DNA of 64,000 nucleotides, taken from the NCBI RefSeq assembly GCF_017052585.1, contig NZ_JAFFHZ010000001.1:5208001-5272000 (forward strand), in the 5' to 3' direction. Under the pieces are notes generated by a model. The model saw only the letters and a list, made by a program, of their open reading frames with translations. It did not search any database and had not been told where the DNA came from. Numbering within the stretch: position 1 is the first letter of the stretch; every line of letters begins with the position of its first letter. This DNA comes from Paenibacillus apiarius. GTDB taxonomy: Bacteria > Bacillota > Bacilli > Paenibacillales > Paenibacillaceae. A program made the position numbers and the translations under genes. This document shows, in pieces, positions 50,490 to 60,147 of this stretch.

Positions 50490-51095
50490 ATGGGATCCAG
50501 AATCATGCACTTTACGATCGCAACGATACTGGCCGGTAAGCTAGGCATCCATGATGAGAGCTTTCTGGTGGGAGGCATCGCTCCCGATGCCAGTAAACAT
50601 ATAAACGCTCCCAAGCAGAAGTCGCACTTTGTATACAAGGATGCGGAGGGGCACAGCTTCGTCAATCATGAGCGGTTCTGCCGCAATTATTTGTCGGAAC
50701 AAGCTCGTCCGTTTCATTTAGGATATTACTGCCACCTCATCGCGGATAACATATGGCTGCAGGATATTTACTATCCCAAAGTAAAGTGGCTGGAAGCGAA
50801 CGAGAAAAAAGAGACACAGCAGCGATATTACAATGATTTTAGACGGCTGAACGGCATTCTCATTGATCATTATCATTTGGAGTGGAAAGACATGAACCCC
50901 ATTGCAGAGGAAATCGATGAGATCGACTGGGCTTGCCTGCCAGCGCTTATTGCCGATTTGAAAGATGACTTCGAGCGAAAAGACGATACCCGAGGGGAAG
51001 CGTTGCAGTTTTTCCGGCTTGAGGATATTTTTAGATATATCGAGAAATCCGTTCATCTAAGTATGGAGGCGATTGCAGATAAGGTGACAGTGTAA
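50490..51095 (+). CDS. Zinc-dependent phospholipase C-like hydrolase family protein
   Basis: 201 residues with the histidine/aspartate pattern of the Zn-phospholipase C/nuclease fold: MHFTIATILA at the start, GGIAPDASKH, SFVNHERF and GYYCHLIADNIW. Members are cytoplasmic in Bacillales and their substrate is unknown. AAGGAGG lies 6 bases before ATG 50490. It is not followed by a related gene. Confidence 0.75.
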   Translation: MGSRIMHFTIATILAGKLGIHDESFLVGGIAPDASKHINAPKQKSHFVYKDAEGHSFVNHERFCRNYLSEQARPFHLGYYCHLIADNIWLQDIYYPKVKWLEANEKKETQQRYYNDFRRLNGILIDHYHLEWKDMNPIAEEIDEIDWACLPALIADLKDDFERKDDTRGEALQFFRLEDIFRYIEKSVHLSMEAIADKVTV

Positions 51096-51478
51096 CTCGT
51101 CATTCATCATTAGCTATATAAATGGAACGAAAGAAAGATCACTTTTCCAGCCAATAACGATATGCTGCCAAGTACTTCTCTGCACTCTCCCTCTGGTTCA
51201 GAAGGGTCATCTCTTCGTAGGGGAAGGTTAACCTTGGGGTGCATGCTCTAGTAACCTTGCTTATCAAACGATTGAGCAGCATCACCGTTCGATCGCACCG
51301 CTTAGCGCTTAAGACATGCGGGAATCGATTGTTACTGATTGAAGGGGAGAGTGTGAGGAAGTGCCGAACGTAGACAGTATCGCCGCCCAATATTTTGAGA
51401 TAACTAACGAAACTGTATCCAACTCTTATCAAGAAATTAAATAGTTCAACTTACATGGCTTCATAGCGGGAGGGCAAT
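51096..51478. other. Stretch without a supported gene
   Basis: About 380 bp. A 97-codon minus-strand frame (51139-51432) lacks a ribosome binding site and any recognisable content, so it is not called. No hairpin with a T tract is seen. Confidence 0.35.
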
Positions 51479-51763
51479 ATGAACAAGTTGAGAGAACTCA
51501 TTCATCAGCCGATACCGGTTGAACGAATCGAAGATATGCCGGCCGAAGCATTGATAGAGCACGTAAGCCTTCGTATGTACAATCCGGAAGTGGCTTCACT
51601 GCGCGAAAGGGAGACGTTGGAGCGTATCAATGCTCTCCAGGATTATGAGATCATGAGCGGCATCAGGCGTATTTCAGTCAAATACGGGATGACGGCGCAG
51701 CAATTGCGCGATAATGTCAACTTGCAAGCGCCCTGCGAAATCTCACAGCTGGCGGAATTATAA
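51479..51763 (+). CDS. Hypothetical protein, 94 aa
   Basis: A soluble helical protein (ALIEHVSLRMYNPEVASL, then IRRISVKYGMTAQQLRDNV, which looks like a degenerate helix-turn-helix). GGGAGGG precedes ATG 51479. It ends 57 bp before the sensor kinase start and may belong to the same transcript. No family known to me. Confidence 0.55.
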   Translation: MNKLRELIHQPIPVERIEDMPAEALIEHVSLRMYNPEVASLRERETLERINALQDYEIMSGIRRISVKYGMTAQQLRDNVNLQAPCEISQLAEL

Positions 51764-51820
51764 GTTATGAAGATAAGCCCCGGAATACCGAAGATTCTCC
51801 TGCATCGAGGAGAACATACC

Positions 51821-53422
51821 GTGCCGCACTATGAATTTCGGTTCAGTCTGCAGGCAACCATCATGTGGCTTGTGTGCGGAGTGGTGGCATTGGCTTTGAT
51901 TGTAACCGGTTACATGATAGAGCGGGAAACGGCGAAGAATACGGAGTATCTTGTCAAAGAAAAGGCGAGAGCCATCGCCCGCGCGATTGCGACGACGCCT
52001 TTGGTGGCGGATGCGCTCAGCCGCAAGCTGCCGGAGGAGGGCATACAGCGCTATGCCGACCATATTCGCGAGCAGACCGGGATGCAGTACGTGGTGGTCA
52101 TGGATATGAACGGAATCCGCAAGTCGCACCCAGAGCCCGCTAACATCGGCAAGCCATTTGCAGGAGGAGACGAGAAGGCAGTATTGCGCGGCAATGAGTA
52201 TGTGTCGTACGGGGAAGGGACGCTTGGAACATCACTGCGGGCATTCATGCCTGTCCGCACAGATGAGGGGACGCAGGTAGGCGCAGTAGCGGCAGGAATA
52301 TCGCTCTCAAGCGTCGAGCAGGCGGTCATGAAGAACCGATGGATTATTTACGTCGGGATGGTATTGGGCGGTGTGGCGGGAATCGGCGGCGCGCTATTGT
52401 TGGCACGGAAAATAAAGCGGATATTGTTTGGCCTCGAACCGTCGGAGATCGCCCGTGTGCTGGAGGAGCGCAACGCCATGCTGCAATCGGCCCGGGAAGG
52501 CATCGTCGCCGTCGATCAAGAATGCCGCATTACCTTGATTAACGAAGAAGCGCGCAGGTTGTTGGATAAGGCAGGCTTGATGAAGGAAGGCGCAAGCAGC
52601 GAGGGCGATGGCTGCGTCCTCGAATTGCTTCGCAAGACGCTGCGTACGGGAGAGCCGATTCTGGATGCCGAGCTTCAAATGCAAGGTCTTACCGTCTTGG
52701 CGAACAGCGTTCCGATTCGGGTGCATGACACGACGGTCGGAGTCATTGCCACGTTCCGCGATAAGACGGAGATTCGACGGTTAGCCGAGCGGTTAACGGG
52801 CGTGCGATTATACTCGGATGCTCTGCGGGCGCAAACCCATGAATTTATGAACAAGCTGCATGTCATTTTGGGATTGGTGCATATCAGAGCGTATGAGCGC
52901 TTGGAAGGATACATCAGCGAAGTGGCCAGCCGGCACCAGAAGGAATCCGGTATAATGATGCATTGTGTGAGTGATCCGGTTTTAGCCGCTTTTCTATTAG
53001 GCAAAAAGAGCAATGCGAGAGAACGCGGCTTGACGTTGGAAGTGAACGAGTTGAGCAGCCTGCCTGAGCCCGGGGATGCGGGGGTGACTCATGAATTAAT
53101 AACCATCTTGGGCAATCTGATCGACAATGCCATGGATGCGTTGTCTATCATAGAACAAGGAAAGATTTTAATCGGCATATATTATGAAGCTGGAACGATG
53201 ACGCTCCGGGTTGCCGATAACGGCCCGGGAATAGACGGGGAAGCAAGCGCGCGGATCTTCGAGCAAGGGTTCACCACGAAAGGCGGAGACCGCGGATTTG
53301 GGCTCTCGCTCGTCCAGCAGTCTGTTCAACGGCTTGGCGGAAGCATCGAAGTGGAGTCGGAGCGGGGGACGGGCGCCGTTTTTATGGTTACGATTCCATA
53401 TCATATCAAGGGGGAAACGTAA
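51821..53422 (+). CDS. Sensor histidine kinase, DcuS/CitA family
   Basis: 533 residues. Helix one (about 12-34), an extracytoplasmic Cache/PAS-type sensor (about 35-170), helix two (about 173-193), a cytoplasmic PAS (about 215-320), a phospho-His domain with His340 in THEFMNKLH, and a HATPase domain with the N box around N436 (LIDNAMDAL) and G boxes DNGPGID and GDRGFGLSL. This layout senses di- or tricarboxylates such as citrate or malate. A longer frame starts at ATG 51767 without a ribosome site; GTG 51821 has GAGGAGA 7 bases before it. The partner regulator (broken) and a 2-hydroxycarboxylate transporter follow. Confidence 0.88.
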   Translation: MPHYEFRFSLQATIMWLVCGVVALALIVTGYMIERETAKNTEYLVKEKARAIARAIATTPLVADALSRKLPEEGIQRYADHIREQTGMQYVVVMDMNGIRKSHPEPANIGKPFAGGDEKAVLRGNEYVSYGEGTLGTSLRAFMPVRTDEGTQVGAVAAGISLSSVEQAVMKNRWIIYVGMVLGGVAGIGGALLLARKIKRILFGLEPSEIARVLEERNAMLQSAREGIVAVDQECRITLINEEARRLLDKAGLMKEGASSEGDGCVLELLRKTLRTGEPILDAELQMQGLTVLANSVPIRVHDTTVGVIATFRDKTEIRRLAERLTGVRLYSDALRAQTHEFMNKLHVILGLVHIRAYERLEGYISEVASRHQKESGIMMHCVSDPVLAAFLLGKKSNARERGLTLEVNELSSLPEPGDAGVTHELITILGNLIDNAMDALSIIEQGKILIGIYYEAGTMTLRVADNGPGIDGEASARIFEQGFTTKGGDRGFGLSLVQQSVQRLGGSIEVESERGTGAVFMVTIPYHIKGET

Positions 53423-53425
53423 GGC

Positions 53426-54134
53426 GTGATTAAAGTCATGATCGTGGAAGACGACCCAATGGTCACGGAATTCAATAAGCACTACTTGAGTCAAATCGAA
53501 GGATTCAAGCTGGCGTCAACGGCATCGACAGGGGATGCCGCGTTGGAGCAGCTGCAGACTATGGAGGTCGATTTGATTCTGCTGGATATATATGCCTGGA
53601 ATTAACGGTCTCCAGCTGCTGGATCGCATCCGCAAGAGCGATCACGCCGCAGACGTTATCGTCATTACGGCCGCAAGCGATATTTCCAGTATCAAAATGG
53701 CGCTCCGGCTGGGTGCCGTCGATTATTTAATCAAGCCGTTTGAATTCCACCGTTTTCATGCGGCTCTGTCCACTTACAGGGAAGACTTGAAGTTGATGGG
53801 AACGCAGCAAGCCTTAAGCCAAGCGGATCTCGACAGGCTGTTGTTCCACCATTCGGAAAAGGCGACGGCCTCGGCCGTGCTGCCCAAGGGGGTCGCCCGC
53901 AATACGATGCAGCTGGTCTGGGAGTGTGCGCTCGCGATGAAGGGGAGGAACTTCTCGACGGAGGAGCTTGCCGCCGAAGTAGGTATTTCCCGTGTGTCGA
54001 TGCGCAAATATTTGCAGTTCATGAATGAAATCGGGGTGTTGGGTGTTGAGATCGAATACGGCTCCGTAGGCCGTCCTGTATACAAGCACCGGATTGCTCC
54101 GGGCCAAGAGAACGTCATTCAATCTTATTTATAG
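53426..54134 (+). pseudogene. DcuR/CitB-type response regulator split by a 2-base frameshift
   Basis: GTG 53426 starts a receiver domain (VMIVEDDPMVTEFN) that runs to LLDIY and then stops at 53605 after YAWN. The frame starting at ATG 53592 continues the same protein exactly: MPGINGLQLLDRIRK, TAASD, LIKPFEF, and a C-terminal winged-helix (LAAEVGISRVSMRKYL). The break is in GATATATATGCC; one more AT unit would read D-I-Y-M-P-G. The phosphorylated Asp of LLDIY is in the first piece and the DNA-binding domain in the second. As written the system has no working regulator, unless slippage restores it or the base count is an error. Confidence 0.85.
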
Positions 54135-54241
54135 AGGGGGCTCAAAAAGTTTACGTTACAGCAAGCAGCGATCTTCTTTTAGGCAGTAGAACTGGTTTGC
54201 TTACTTTACTTACAAAATGAATGCTTAACTTTCAAAATCTA

Positions 54242-54255
54242 TAAAAGCGTTTACA
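54242..54255 (-). promoter_or_regulatory. cre-like site before the carboxylate transporter
   Basis: On the minus strand TGTAAACGCTTTTA matches TGWAANCGNTNWCA except for one position (T for C13). It lies about 48 bp before the transporter start, consistent with catabolite repression of carboxylate uptake. Confidence 0.5.
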
Positions 54256-54302
54256 ATCCCGTTATGATGGAGCCGTAACTTATATGACGGAGGTGTTGGC
54301 CG

Positions 54303-55655
54303 ATGGAAAACGCCCAACAATATGAGACGGGTCCATTGAAGCAAACGGAAGCAAACAGGGAGAGGAAGCCCGGCCAAAGGTCGAAATGGTTCGGCCTGAA
54401 GGTGGGGGTCATTCCTCTGCCGCATTATATCGGGCTTGCGTCTATCCTATTACTGGCGTCATATTTCAGCAAGCTTCCGTCGGATATGATCGGCGGCTTT
54501 GCCGTTATTATCATTTTGGGAATGCTGCTTGGGGATATCGGACTGAAGGTGCCGATTCTGAAGGATATAGGCGGTCCGGCCATCTTATCCATATTCGTGC
54601 CGTCTGTGCTGGTGTTCCTGAATGTGTTTAACCCGTCTGTTATGGATGCGGTCACTGCACTCATGAAAGAAGCGAACTTTCTGTACTTCTATATTTCATG
54701 TCTCGTGGCCGGCAGTATCCTCGGCATGAACCGTACCGTGCTGGTCAAAGGCTTCGTCCGGATGTTCGTGCCGCTCGTGGCTGGCACGCTTGCTTCGGTC
54801 GGCATGGGGTTGCTGACGGGCATGCTGTTCGGCTATACGCCTTACCATACGTTCTTTTACATTATCGTGCCGATTATCGGCGGGGGAATCGGCGAAGGCA
54901 TTCTGCCGCTATCCATCGCTTACTCGCAAATTCTTGGCGAGCCATCGAGCGTCTATGTGTCGCAGATGATTCCAGCGGCTATTATCGGCAACATGGCAGC
55001 CATAGTTTGCGCAGGCTTGTTGAAGCGTCTCGGCGAGAAGCGGCCGCACTTGAGCGGCAACGGCATGCTGATTAAGTCGGGCGCGGACAACGATATTCTG
55101 AGCGCGAGAGAGGAAGAGAAGAAGATCGACTTTGCATTGATGGGAGGGGGCTTGCTTCTAGCCTGTTGTTTCTTCATCCTTGGAGGATTGTTGTCCCAAT
55201 TCGTTGGCATTCCCGGCGCCATCATAATGATTATCGCGGCGACGATCGTCAAATATGCGAAGCTGCTGCCCGCCAAGCTGGAACACGGCGCATTTCATAT
55301 GTACAAATTCATTTCCACTTCATTAACCTGGCCCCTCATGGTCGGACTGGGCATGCTGTACGTGCCGTTGAATGATGTAGTCAATGTGATCAGTCCGGGG
55401 TATGTATTGGTGTGCGCGTCCGTCGTATTGGCGATGGTCGGATCTGGTTTTTTCGTTGCGCGCTGGATGAATATGTACCCGGTGGAATCGGCGATCGTGA
55501 CAGGTTGCCATAGCGGTCTTGGTGGGACGGGCGACGTTGCAATTCTGTCTGCATCCAATCGGATGGGCATGATGCCGTTCGCTCAAATTTCCACGCGGCT
55601 TGGCGGAGCGGCGACGGTCATCGCGGCTGCGCTGCTGATGAAAATGTTCAGTTGA
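54303..55655 (+). CDS. 2-hydroxycarboxylate (malate/citrate) transporter, 2HCT family
   Basis: 450 residues with about eleven helices and the two family GGxG loops: IIGGGIGEGILPLS (about 197-210) and GLGGTGDVAIL (about 409-419). It is a Na+- or H+-coupled carrier of malate or citrate. The adjacent DcuS/CitA-type kinase and regulator fit control by the same substrate. GGAGGTG lies 8 bases before ATG 54303. A cre-like site upstream points to repression by sugar. No citrate lyase or malic enzyme gene is next to it. Confidence 0.9.
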   Translation: MENAQQYETGPLKQTEANRERKPGQRSKWFGLKVGVIPLPHYIGLASILLLASYFSKLPSDMIGGFAVIIILGMLLGDIGLKVPILKDIGGPAILSIFVPSVLVFLNVFNPSVMDAVTALMKEANFLYFYISCLVAGSILGMNRTVLVKGFVRMFVPLVAGTLASVGMGLLTGMLFGYTPYHTFFYIIVPIIGGGIGEGILPLSIAYSQILGEPSSVYVSQMIPAAIIGNMAAIVCAGLLKRLGEKRPHLSGNGMLIKSGADNDILSAREEEKKIDFALMGGGLLLACCFFILGGLLSQFVGIPGAIIMIIAATIVKYAKLLPAKLEHGAFHMYKFISTSLTWPLMVGLGMLYVPLNDVVNVISPGYVLVCASVVLAMVGSGFFVARWMNMYPVESAIVTGCHSGLGGTGDVAILSASNRMGMMPFAQISTRLGGAATVIAAALLMKMFS

Positions 55656-55821
55656 AAAAACGATAACAGTTACTTTAAATGGACGGAGTGAGTTGATTCA
55701 AGAAAGAAATACGGGTGGAGATGCTTTTTGATTTGATTTTTACGATATTTTTGTTAGGATTAAGCATGTAACCCTTTTCATTTCTTTGAAAACATCATCT
55801 TACGAAGTGAGGTACTGTTCG

Positions 55822-58635
55822 ATGGATTCGAAACCAACATCTGTTGTGAACAACACGAAGAGCGTCAAGAAGGATGCGTTGAATTGGGCGGCAGCCGCAG
55901 AAACGCCGCGCGGACCGGGGCAGCCTTATCTGCATGGGTATAATGCGCGGGAGATAAGAGAATGGTCACCGGAGACGGACCCATATGCGCCGTACTTCCG
56001 ATCAAGAGTGCCGCTGGCTGAGCGGATCGAGCCGTTCCAGCCAGCGCAGGCCCGCCCGGAGTTGACTGATGCGGCGAAGGTGATGAACCTGTCTGCCGAC
56101 TATGACAAGGAAGAGTGGTTCGGCTCCTACCGGTACAATGACAGCTTCAGCCGCAATATTTTGAAGTTCTGGCAGTATCAAGACATCTATGCATCCTGGC
56201 ACGGACTGCCGGTGTACGGATCGCCGACAGAAGAAGGGAAGCATGAATACGGAGTCGTGAACATCCCTAACCCGGCCTACACGGATGCGGCGCACCGCAA
56301 TGGCGTAATCAGCCTGGGCTGCTGGTTCTGGCCGCGCAGCATAGACTTCGGCGAACTGGTTGAACTGACGGAAGACGGGCGTTTCCCGATTGCTGACAAA
56401 ATGGTGGAGATGGCGCATTACTTCGGGTTCGAGGGCTACTTCATCAACCAAGAAGCCGCCATTAGCCAAGAGCATGCCGTCAAGCTGATGGAGATGCTGA
56501 AATATTTGCGTGATCGTGGCATGTATGTCAGCATTTATGACTGCTTGAGCCCAACAGGGGAATTGCAGTACATTAACTATTTCAATGAAAAGAATGCCCC
56601 TTGGGTTATGGAACAGCAAGATGGGCGCAATGCGAACGACAGCATTTTCATCAACTACGCATATACGCCGGAACGATTGGAGAACAGCAATGCCTATGCC
56701 CGGGAGATCGGCCTGAATCCATTCGAAGCGCTGTACTCGGGCATCGAGAACGATAAGTTCCGCTTTGAACGCGGCAACGAGTTGAAGACGGTGTTCCGTG
56801 AAGGTGCATCCCGTACGCCGCGCACCAGCTTGGCCTTGTTCGGCACGGATATGGTATGGCACAGAGCGCCGAATCCGTCGGATCCGAACATGCAGAAATA
56901 CGTCGAGCATCGGGAGCGTTTGTATTGGTCCGGAGGGAACGGCAATCCTGCGCAGAGCGGGCGGGCCATCGGGGCTGAATCCGAGAGCTGGGACGGAATC
57001 GCGCACTATATCGCGGAGCGTTCTGTTATCGGTAACTATCCTTTCGTGACGCGATTCAACAACGGTCATGGCCTCTCCTTCTTCTTGAACGGACGGGCGG
57101 CATCCGCCAAAGGATGGAACAACATGAGCGCGCAAGATATTTTGCCGACATGGCAGTGGTGGACTGCATCGGAAGGGGAACCGCTGGCGGTTGATTACGA
57201 TTATGGAACGGCATGGAACGGAGGTTCCTCTGTCAAGGCCGAGGGAGTACTGAGCGCCGACATGACAACGGATATCCGTTTATTCAAGACCGATTTGCCG
57301 GTTCGGCCGGATGTGGAACTGGCTTTCACGTACAAGACAGAAGCAGCGGCTCAAGGATGTTCCAGCAAGATGAATGCGGTTGGCGTGCAGGCACTGTTAT
57401 TTTTTAAAGACGAACCGTCCACTCCGGTTGTTGTCGATTGCGGTGCAGGCCGCAGCGAGGAATGGACGACAGTGACAGCTAACATTGGGGCGTATGAAGG
57501 GCGAAGCATTGCAGCCATCGGCATTCGTATCGCTTCCACATCGAGCGCGGATGCAGAAGTGAAGGTCAATCTTGGCGAGTTGAAGCTGACGGCGGGCGCG
57601 GGAATGCCGGCACCGCAGGCTCCGGCTCAATTTAAGGTTGATCGGGCTTTCTTTGATGACAAGCAAGCCTCTTTCTATCTGTCGTGGTATTTTGACGAAG
57701 GATGCGATACCGATAACATATGGTATTATGATTTGTATCGTGTCCGCGATGGGGAACGGGAAGCGATCGGCCGCATTTTCGATGGCGTCTACTATGTGAA
57801 ATCAATCGACCGCCATGGGGAAGAGATGATTACGCTGGAAGCGGTGGCTGTGAACGCAGAGGGCGCGGAGAGCGCAGCCTCTGTCATCACTTGGAAGTGG
57901 GGAGACGGGGAACGGGCGGAATACAGCTATGAACCGATTCCGGCTGAGCACATCGTGCCGCAGTTCAATGCGGAAGAAGACCTCGTGTTAGAGGCCGGCT
58001 GGTCCCGTTATTTAAATGTCCGTGTTACGCCTGCTACGGCATCCAACCTGGCGTTGACCTGGAGCTCCAGCGACGAGAAGGTTGTAGAGGTAAATGAACG
58101 CGGACAGCTTACGGCTATAGCGCCAGGAACCGCAACTGTCACTGCGCACACTGGAGACGTGAATGGCGAAGCGGGCATTTCGTTCAGCGCCGACGTCAAG
58201 GTTGTCGCGCCTGTTGCGCCACCGGAGCAAGGCGTATCGCTGCAAGCTGAACAGTACGACCGTTCCAACGGCCTGTACATTCCGGGCAACTACGTTCATG
58301 TGCGGGACTTGCATTTTGCCGATTGGATGGCATTCGATGAGGTTGACTTCGGAGAGCAAGGCGTAAGCCGGATTACAGTTCGTGCTGCGGTATTGACCGC
58401 AGATACGCGCTTGCACATGCTGCTTGGCGGACCGGAAGGCAAAGCCGTAGTGGACATGGAGCTTCCGTTGGAAGCCGGCAAGCTGGCTCCGTTCTATAAG
58501 GAATACACGGTTGAACTGACGGAACGGCTGACAGGCAAGCAGCAGCTGCACATCTCGTTTACGAACCCGAATATCCGTAAATGGCAAGTGCGCGATACCG
58601 GTATTTGCGATATCGATTGGATTCATTTTGCATAA
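55822..58635 (+). CDS. GH85 endo-beta-N-acetylglucosaminidase with Ig-like and CBM domains
   Basis: 937 residues. The GH85 domain (about 35-370) has the catalytic pair N209/E211 in GYFINQEAAIS; these enzymes cut between the two GlcNAc of N-glycan cores. A beta-sandwich follows (about 430-600), then a FN3-like part (about 600-700), a BIG2 Ig-like domain (about 710-795, LTWSSSDEKVVEVN) and a CBM6/35-type module (about 800-937). Unlike most such enzymes there is no signal peptide: the start (MDSKPTSVVNNTKSV) is polar. Either the front is lost or export is unusual. ATG 55822 is taken over the TTG 55786. Confidence 0.88.
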   Translation: MDSKPTSVVNNTKSVKKDALNWAAAAETPRGPGQPYLHGYNAREIREWSPETDPYAPYFRSRVPLAERIEPFQPAQARPELTDAAKVMNLSADYDKEEWFGSYRYNDSFSRNILKFWQYQDIYASWHGLPVYGSPTEEGKHEYGVVNIPNPAYTDAAHRNGVISLGCWFWPRSIDFGELVELTEDGRFPIADKMVEMAHYFGFEGYFINQEAAISQEHAVKLMEMLKYLRDRGMYVSIYDCLSPTGELQYINYFNEKNAPWVMEQQDGRNANDSIFINYAYTPERLENSNAYAREIGLNPFEALYSGIENDKFRFERGNELKTVFREGASRTPRTSLALFGTDMVWHRAPNPSDPNMQKYVEHRERLYWSGGNGNPAQSGRAIGAESESWDGIAHYIAERSVIGNYPFVTRFNNGHGLSFFLNGRAASAKGWNNMSAQDILPTWQWWTASEGEPLAVDYDYGTAWNGGSSVKAEGVLSADMTTDIRLFKTDLPVRPDVELAFTYKTEAAAQGCSSKMNAVGVQALLFFKDEPSTPVVVDCGAGRSEEWTTVTANIGAYEGRSIAAIGIRIASTSSADAEVKVNLGELKLTAGAGMPAPQAPAQFKVDRAFFDDKQASFYLSWYFDEGCDTDNIWYYDLYRVRDGEREAIGRIFDGVYYVKSIDRHGEEMITLEAVAVNAEGAESAASVITWKWGDGERAEYSYEPIPAEHIVPQFNAEEDLVLEAGWSRYLNVRVTPATASNLALTWSSSDEKVVEVNERGQLTAIAPGTATVTAHTGDVNGEAGISFSADVKVVAPVAPPEQGVSLQAEQYDRSNGLYIPGNYVHVRDLHFADWMAFDEVDFGEQGVSRITVRAAVLTADTRLHMLLGGPEGKAVVDMELPLEAGKLAPFYKEYTVELTERLTGKQQLHISFTNPNIRKWQVRDTGICDIDWIHFA

Positions 58636-58805
58636 TGGAGTCAAGATTTCGAAAAAGGCTGCTTTATTACGTGATATCGATGAAAGCCGTATATGTATGT
58701 TGAACTAGATTGGCGGTTTCCAGTCGAAGCAAGCTCGAAGAAGCGGGCTCTATTGGAAAAGATACAGTCAAATATGCGGATTAAACGGTTGGATGGAACT
58801 ATATC

Positions 58806-58848
58806 CAAAAAGCAGGCGAGGCCAGCCTGAGAACGGCGGTCTCGCCTA
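58806..58848 (-). terminator. Terminator of the minus-strand regulator unit
   Basis: On the minus strand AGGCGAGACC and GGCCTCGCCT (one G-U) form a 10-bp stem around a longer loop, followed by GCTTTTT. Confidence 0.65.
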
Positions 58849-58857
58849 ATAATCGAT

Positions 58858-58965
58858 CTAACGCGCCAGGATCGTTTGTATTTCGGCGCGCAATGCTTCA
58901 TTACCGGCAATGATGCCGGAAGCCCCCCAAGTAAACGGCTCTCCCTTCATAGCCCAAATAAGCAC
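58858..58965 (-). pseudogene. Short C-terminal remnant after the regulator
   Basis: A 35-codon minus-strand frame (GTG 58965) reading LIWAMKGEPFTWGASGIIAG, then a helix to a stop, lies 5 bp after the regulator stop and directly before a terminator. The sequence looks like the last residues of a larger protein, so a deleted downstream gene is likely. Family not recognised. Confidence 0.4.
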
Positions 58966-58970
58966 CTAAT

Positions 58971-59753
58971 TTACTCAAGTAATTCCCTGTAAGGATTGAT
59001 GATCTTGTCATAGTGTCTTCCATATTTCTCTGCTAATTCATTGCCGAAATCCTGCTCAATCTGTTCCATGATGACATCATGATAGAATCCGTTTTGCAGC
59101 AGCTCGACTACGGAAGGATGGTCGGTTTCCAGCGCGGACAGCTTGACGGATTTGCCAAAGCTGCCAATGAGCGCGGAACGGGAGTCGCAGAGAATGGAAA
59201 ATCTTCTGGAATCGATATGCTTCCATTCGTCGCTGCGCCTGTGCACCAAGACATGCTGCAGTCGAGTATGGCATTCGCCGATGGAAATAACCGTCACTGC
59301 AACGCCCCGCCGCTCCGCTTCTAGCAGAGCTTCTTCGAACCAGCCTGCATCTTCCGCCCATATGTCTGCCACGATGCTTGTATCTGCATTGGACACCAGA
59401 CGCCTGATGGTCGTTTCCAACGCTTTATCGCCCTGCCAGTTATAGAATGACGCGGACGTCCGCGGAGGGGACTGCAATTGTTCCAGCAGCGTACGGGACG
59501 TTTGTTCAAAATCGGTCTTCAACAGCCGAACGAGCTGCTCTATCGGCACAGCGTCGTATAACACGGGTTCGGCCTCTACCGCCCGGCACATTCCTTTGTC
59601 TGTCAAAGACCGGAGCGCCGCATACACATTTGAGCGAGACACGGATACTTTTTTGGCAACCTCGTAACCCGATATCTTCGGTTCTTCATGCAGTGCTGAG
59701 TAGCATCTTGCTTCCAGATCGGATAAACCGATTTTCCGAAGTTGATCGATCAA
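58971..59753 (-). CDS. TrmB-family transcriptional regulator
   Basis: 260 residues. An N-terminal winged helix (IGLSDLEARCYSALHEEP, then VAKKVSVSRSNVYAALRSL) and a phospholipase-D-like effector domain (about 110-250, DTSIVADIWAED, FSILCDSRSALIGSF) as in TrmB sugar-responsive regulators. TTG 59753 has GGAGG 8 bases before it. Its targets may be the divergent GH85 gene or nearby sugar genes (tagatose-bisphosphate aldolase); this is inferred from position. Confidence 0.82.
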   Translation of the reverse strand: MIDQLRKIGLSDLEARCYSALHEEPKISGYEVAKKVSVSRSNVYAALRSLTDKGMCRAVEAEPVLYDAVPIEQLVRLLKTDFEQTSRTLLEQLQSPPRTSASFYNWQGDKALETTIRRLVSNADTSIVADIWAEDAGWFEEALLEAERRGVAVTVISIGECHTRLQHVLVHRRSDEWKHIDSRRFSILCDSRSALIGSFGKSVKLSALETDHPSVVELLQNGFYHDVIMEQIEQDFGNELAEKYGRHYDKIINPYRELLE

Positions 59754-59832
59754 AAGAGGTACCTCCTTTCTGTAATGCTTAATATAGTGTTATTTTAAAA
59801 TACTACTCAAATCTTGTCAATGCGTTATTCGC

Positions 59833-60114
59833 TTAGCCGGGAGATAAAAGCCAGCCAAAAAAGACGAAAAGCAATAAATATTGAAGCAGAATGAGGCAAT
59901 AAACACGTCGCCAAGCTTTTCGCTCGTGCGGAGTCAAACGTTCAAAACCATAACCTGCGCGCTGTTCTAATTTCACTATTTGATAGACATACATATTAAG
60001 GCCAAAGAACAGAATAAACCCGATGCAGCCCCACAGCACGGATTTTTCATAGCGATACAACTGGATGGACACGTAAACTTGAGAAGTAATCATCACGGCG
60101 CTTATCGTGATCAT
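59833..60114 (-). CDS. Small membrane protein, 93 aa
   Basis: Three hydrophobic segments: one at the front, one (VLWGCIGFILFFGLNMYVY) in the middle and one (LILLQYLLLFVFFGWLL) at the end, with a basic loop (RLTPHERKAWRRVY). No family known. The start is uncertain; no clear ribosome site precedes ATG 60114. It lies between the regulator and a DUF1361 gene on the same strand. Confidence 0.55.
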   Translation of the reverse strand: MITISAVMITSQVYVSIQLYRYEKSVLWGCIGFILFFGLNMYVYQIVKLEQRAGYGFERLTPHERKAWRRVYCLILLQYLLLFVFFGWLLSPG

Positions 60115-60147
60115 CCATAGTGTAAACTAACCAAGTGTGAGTGTCAT

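Noticed and set aside
51139-51432. 97-codon minus-strand frame between the Zn-hydrolase gene and the small gene at 51479
   Set aside because: TTG start without a ribosome binding site, no recognisable content.
56002-57135. Long minus-strand open frame (377 codons) opposite the GH85 gene
   Set aside because: Same reason: it follows from codon use of the GH85 gene and has no start signal or recognisable domain.
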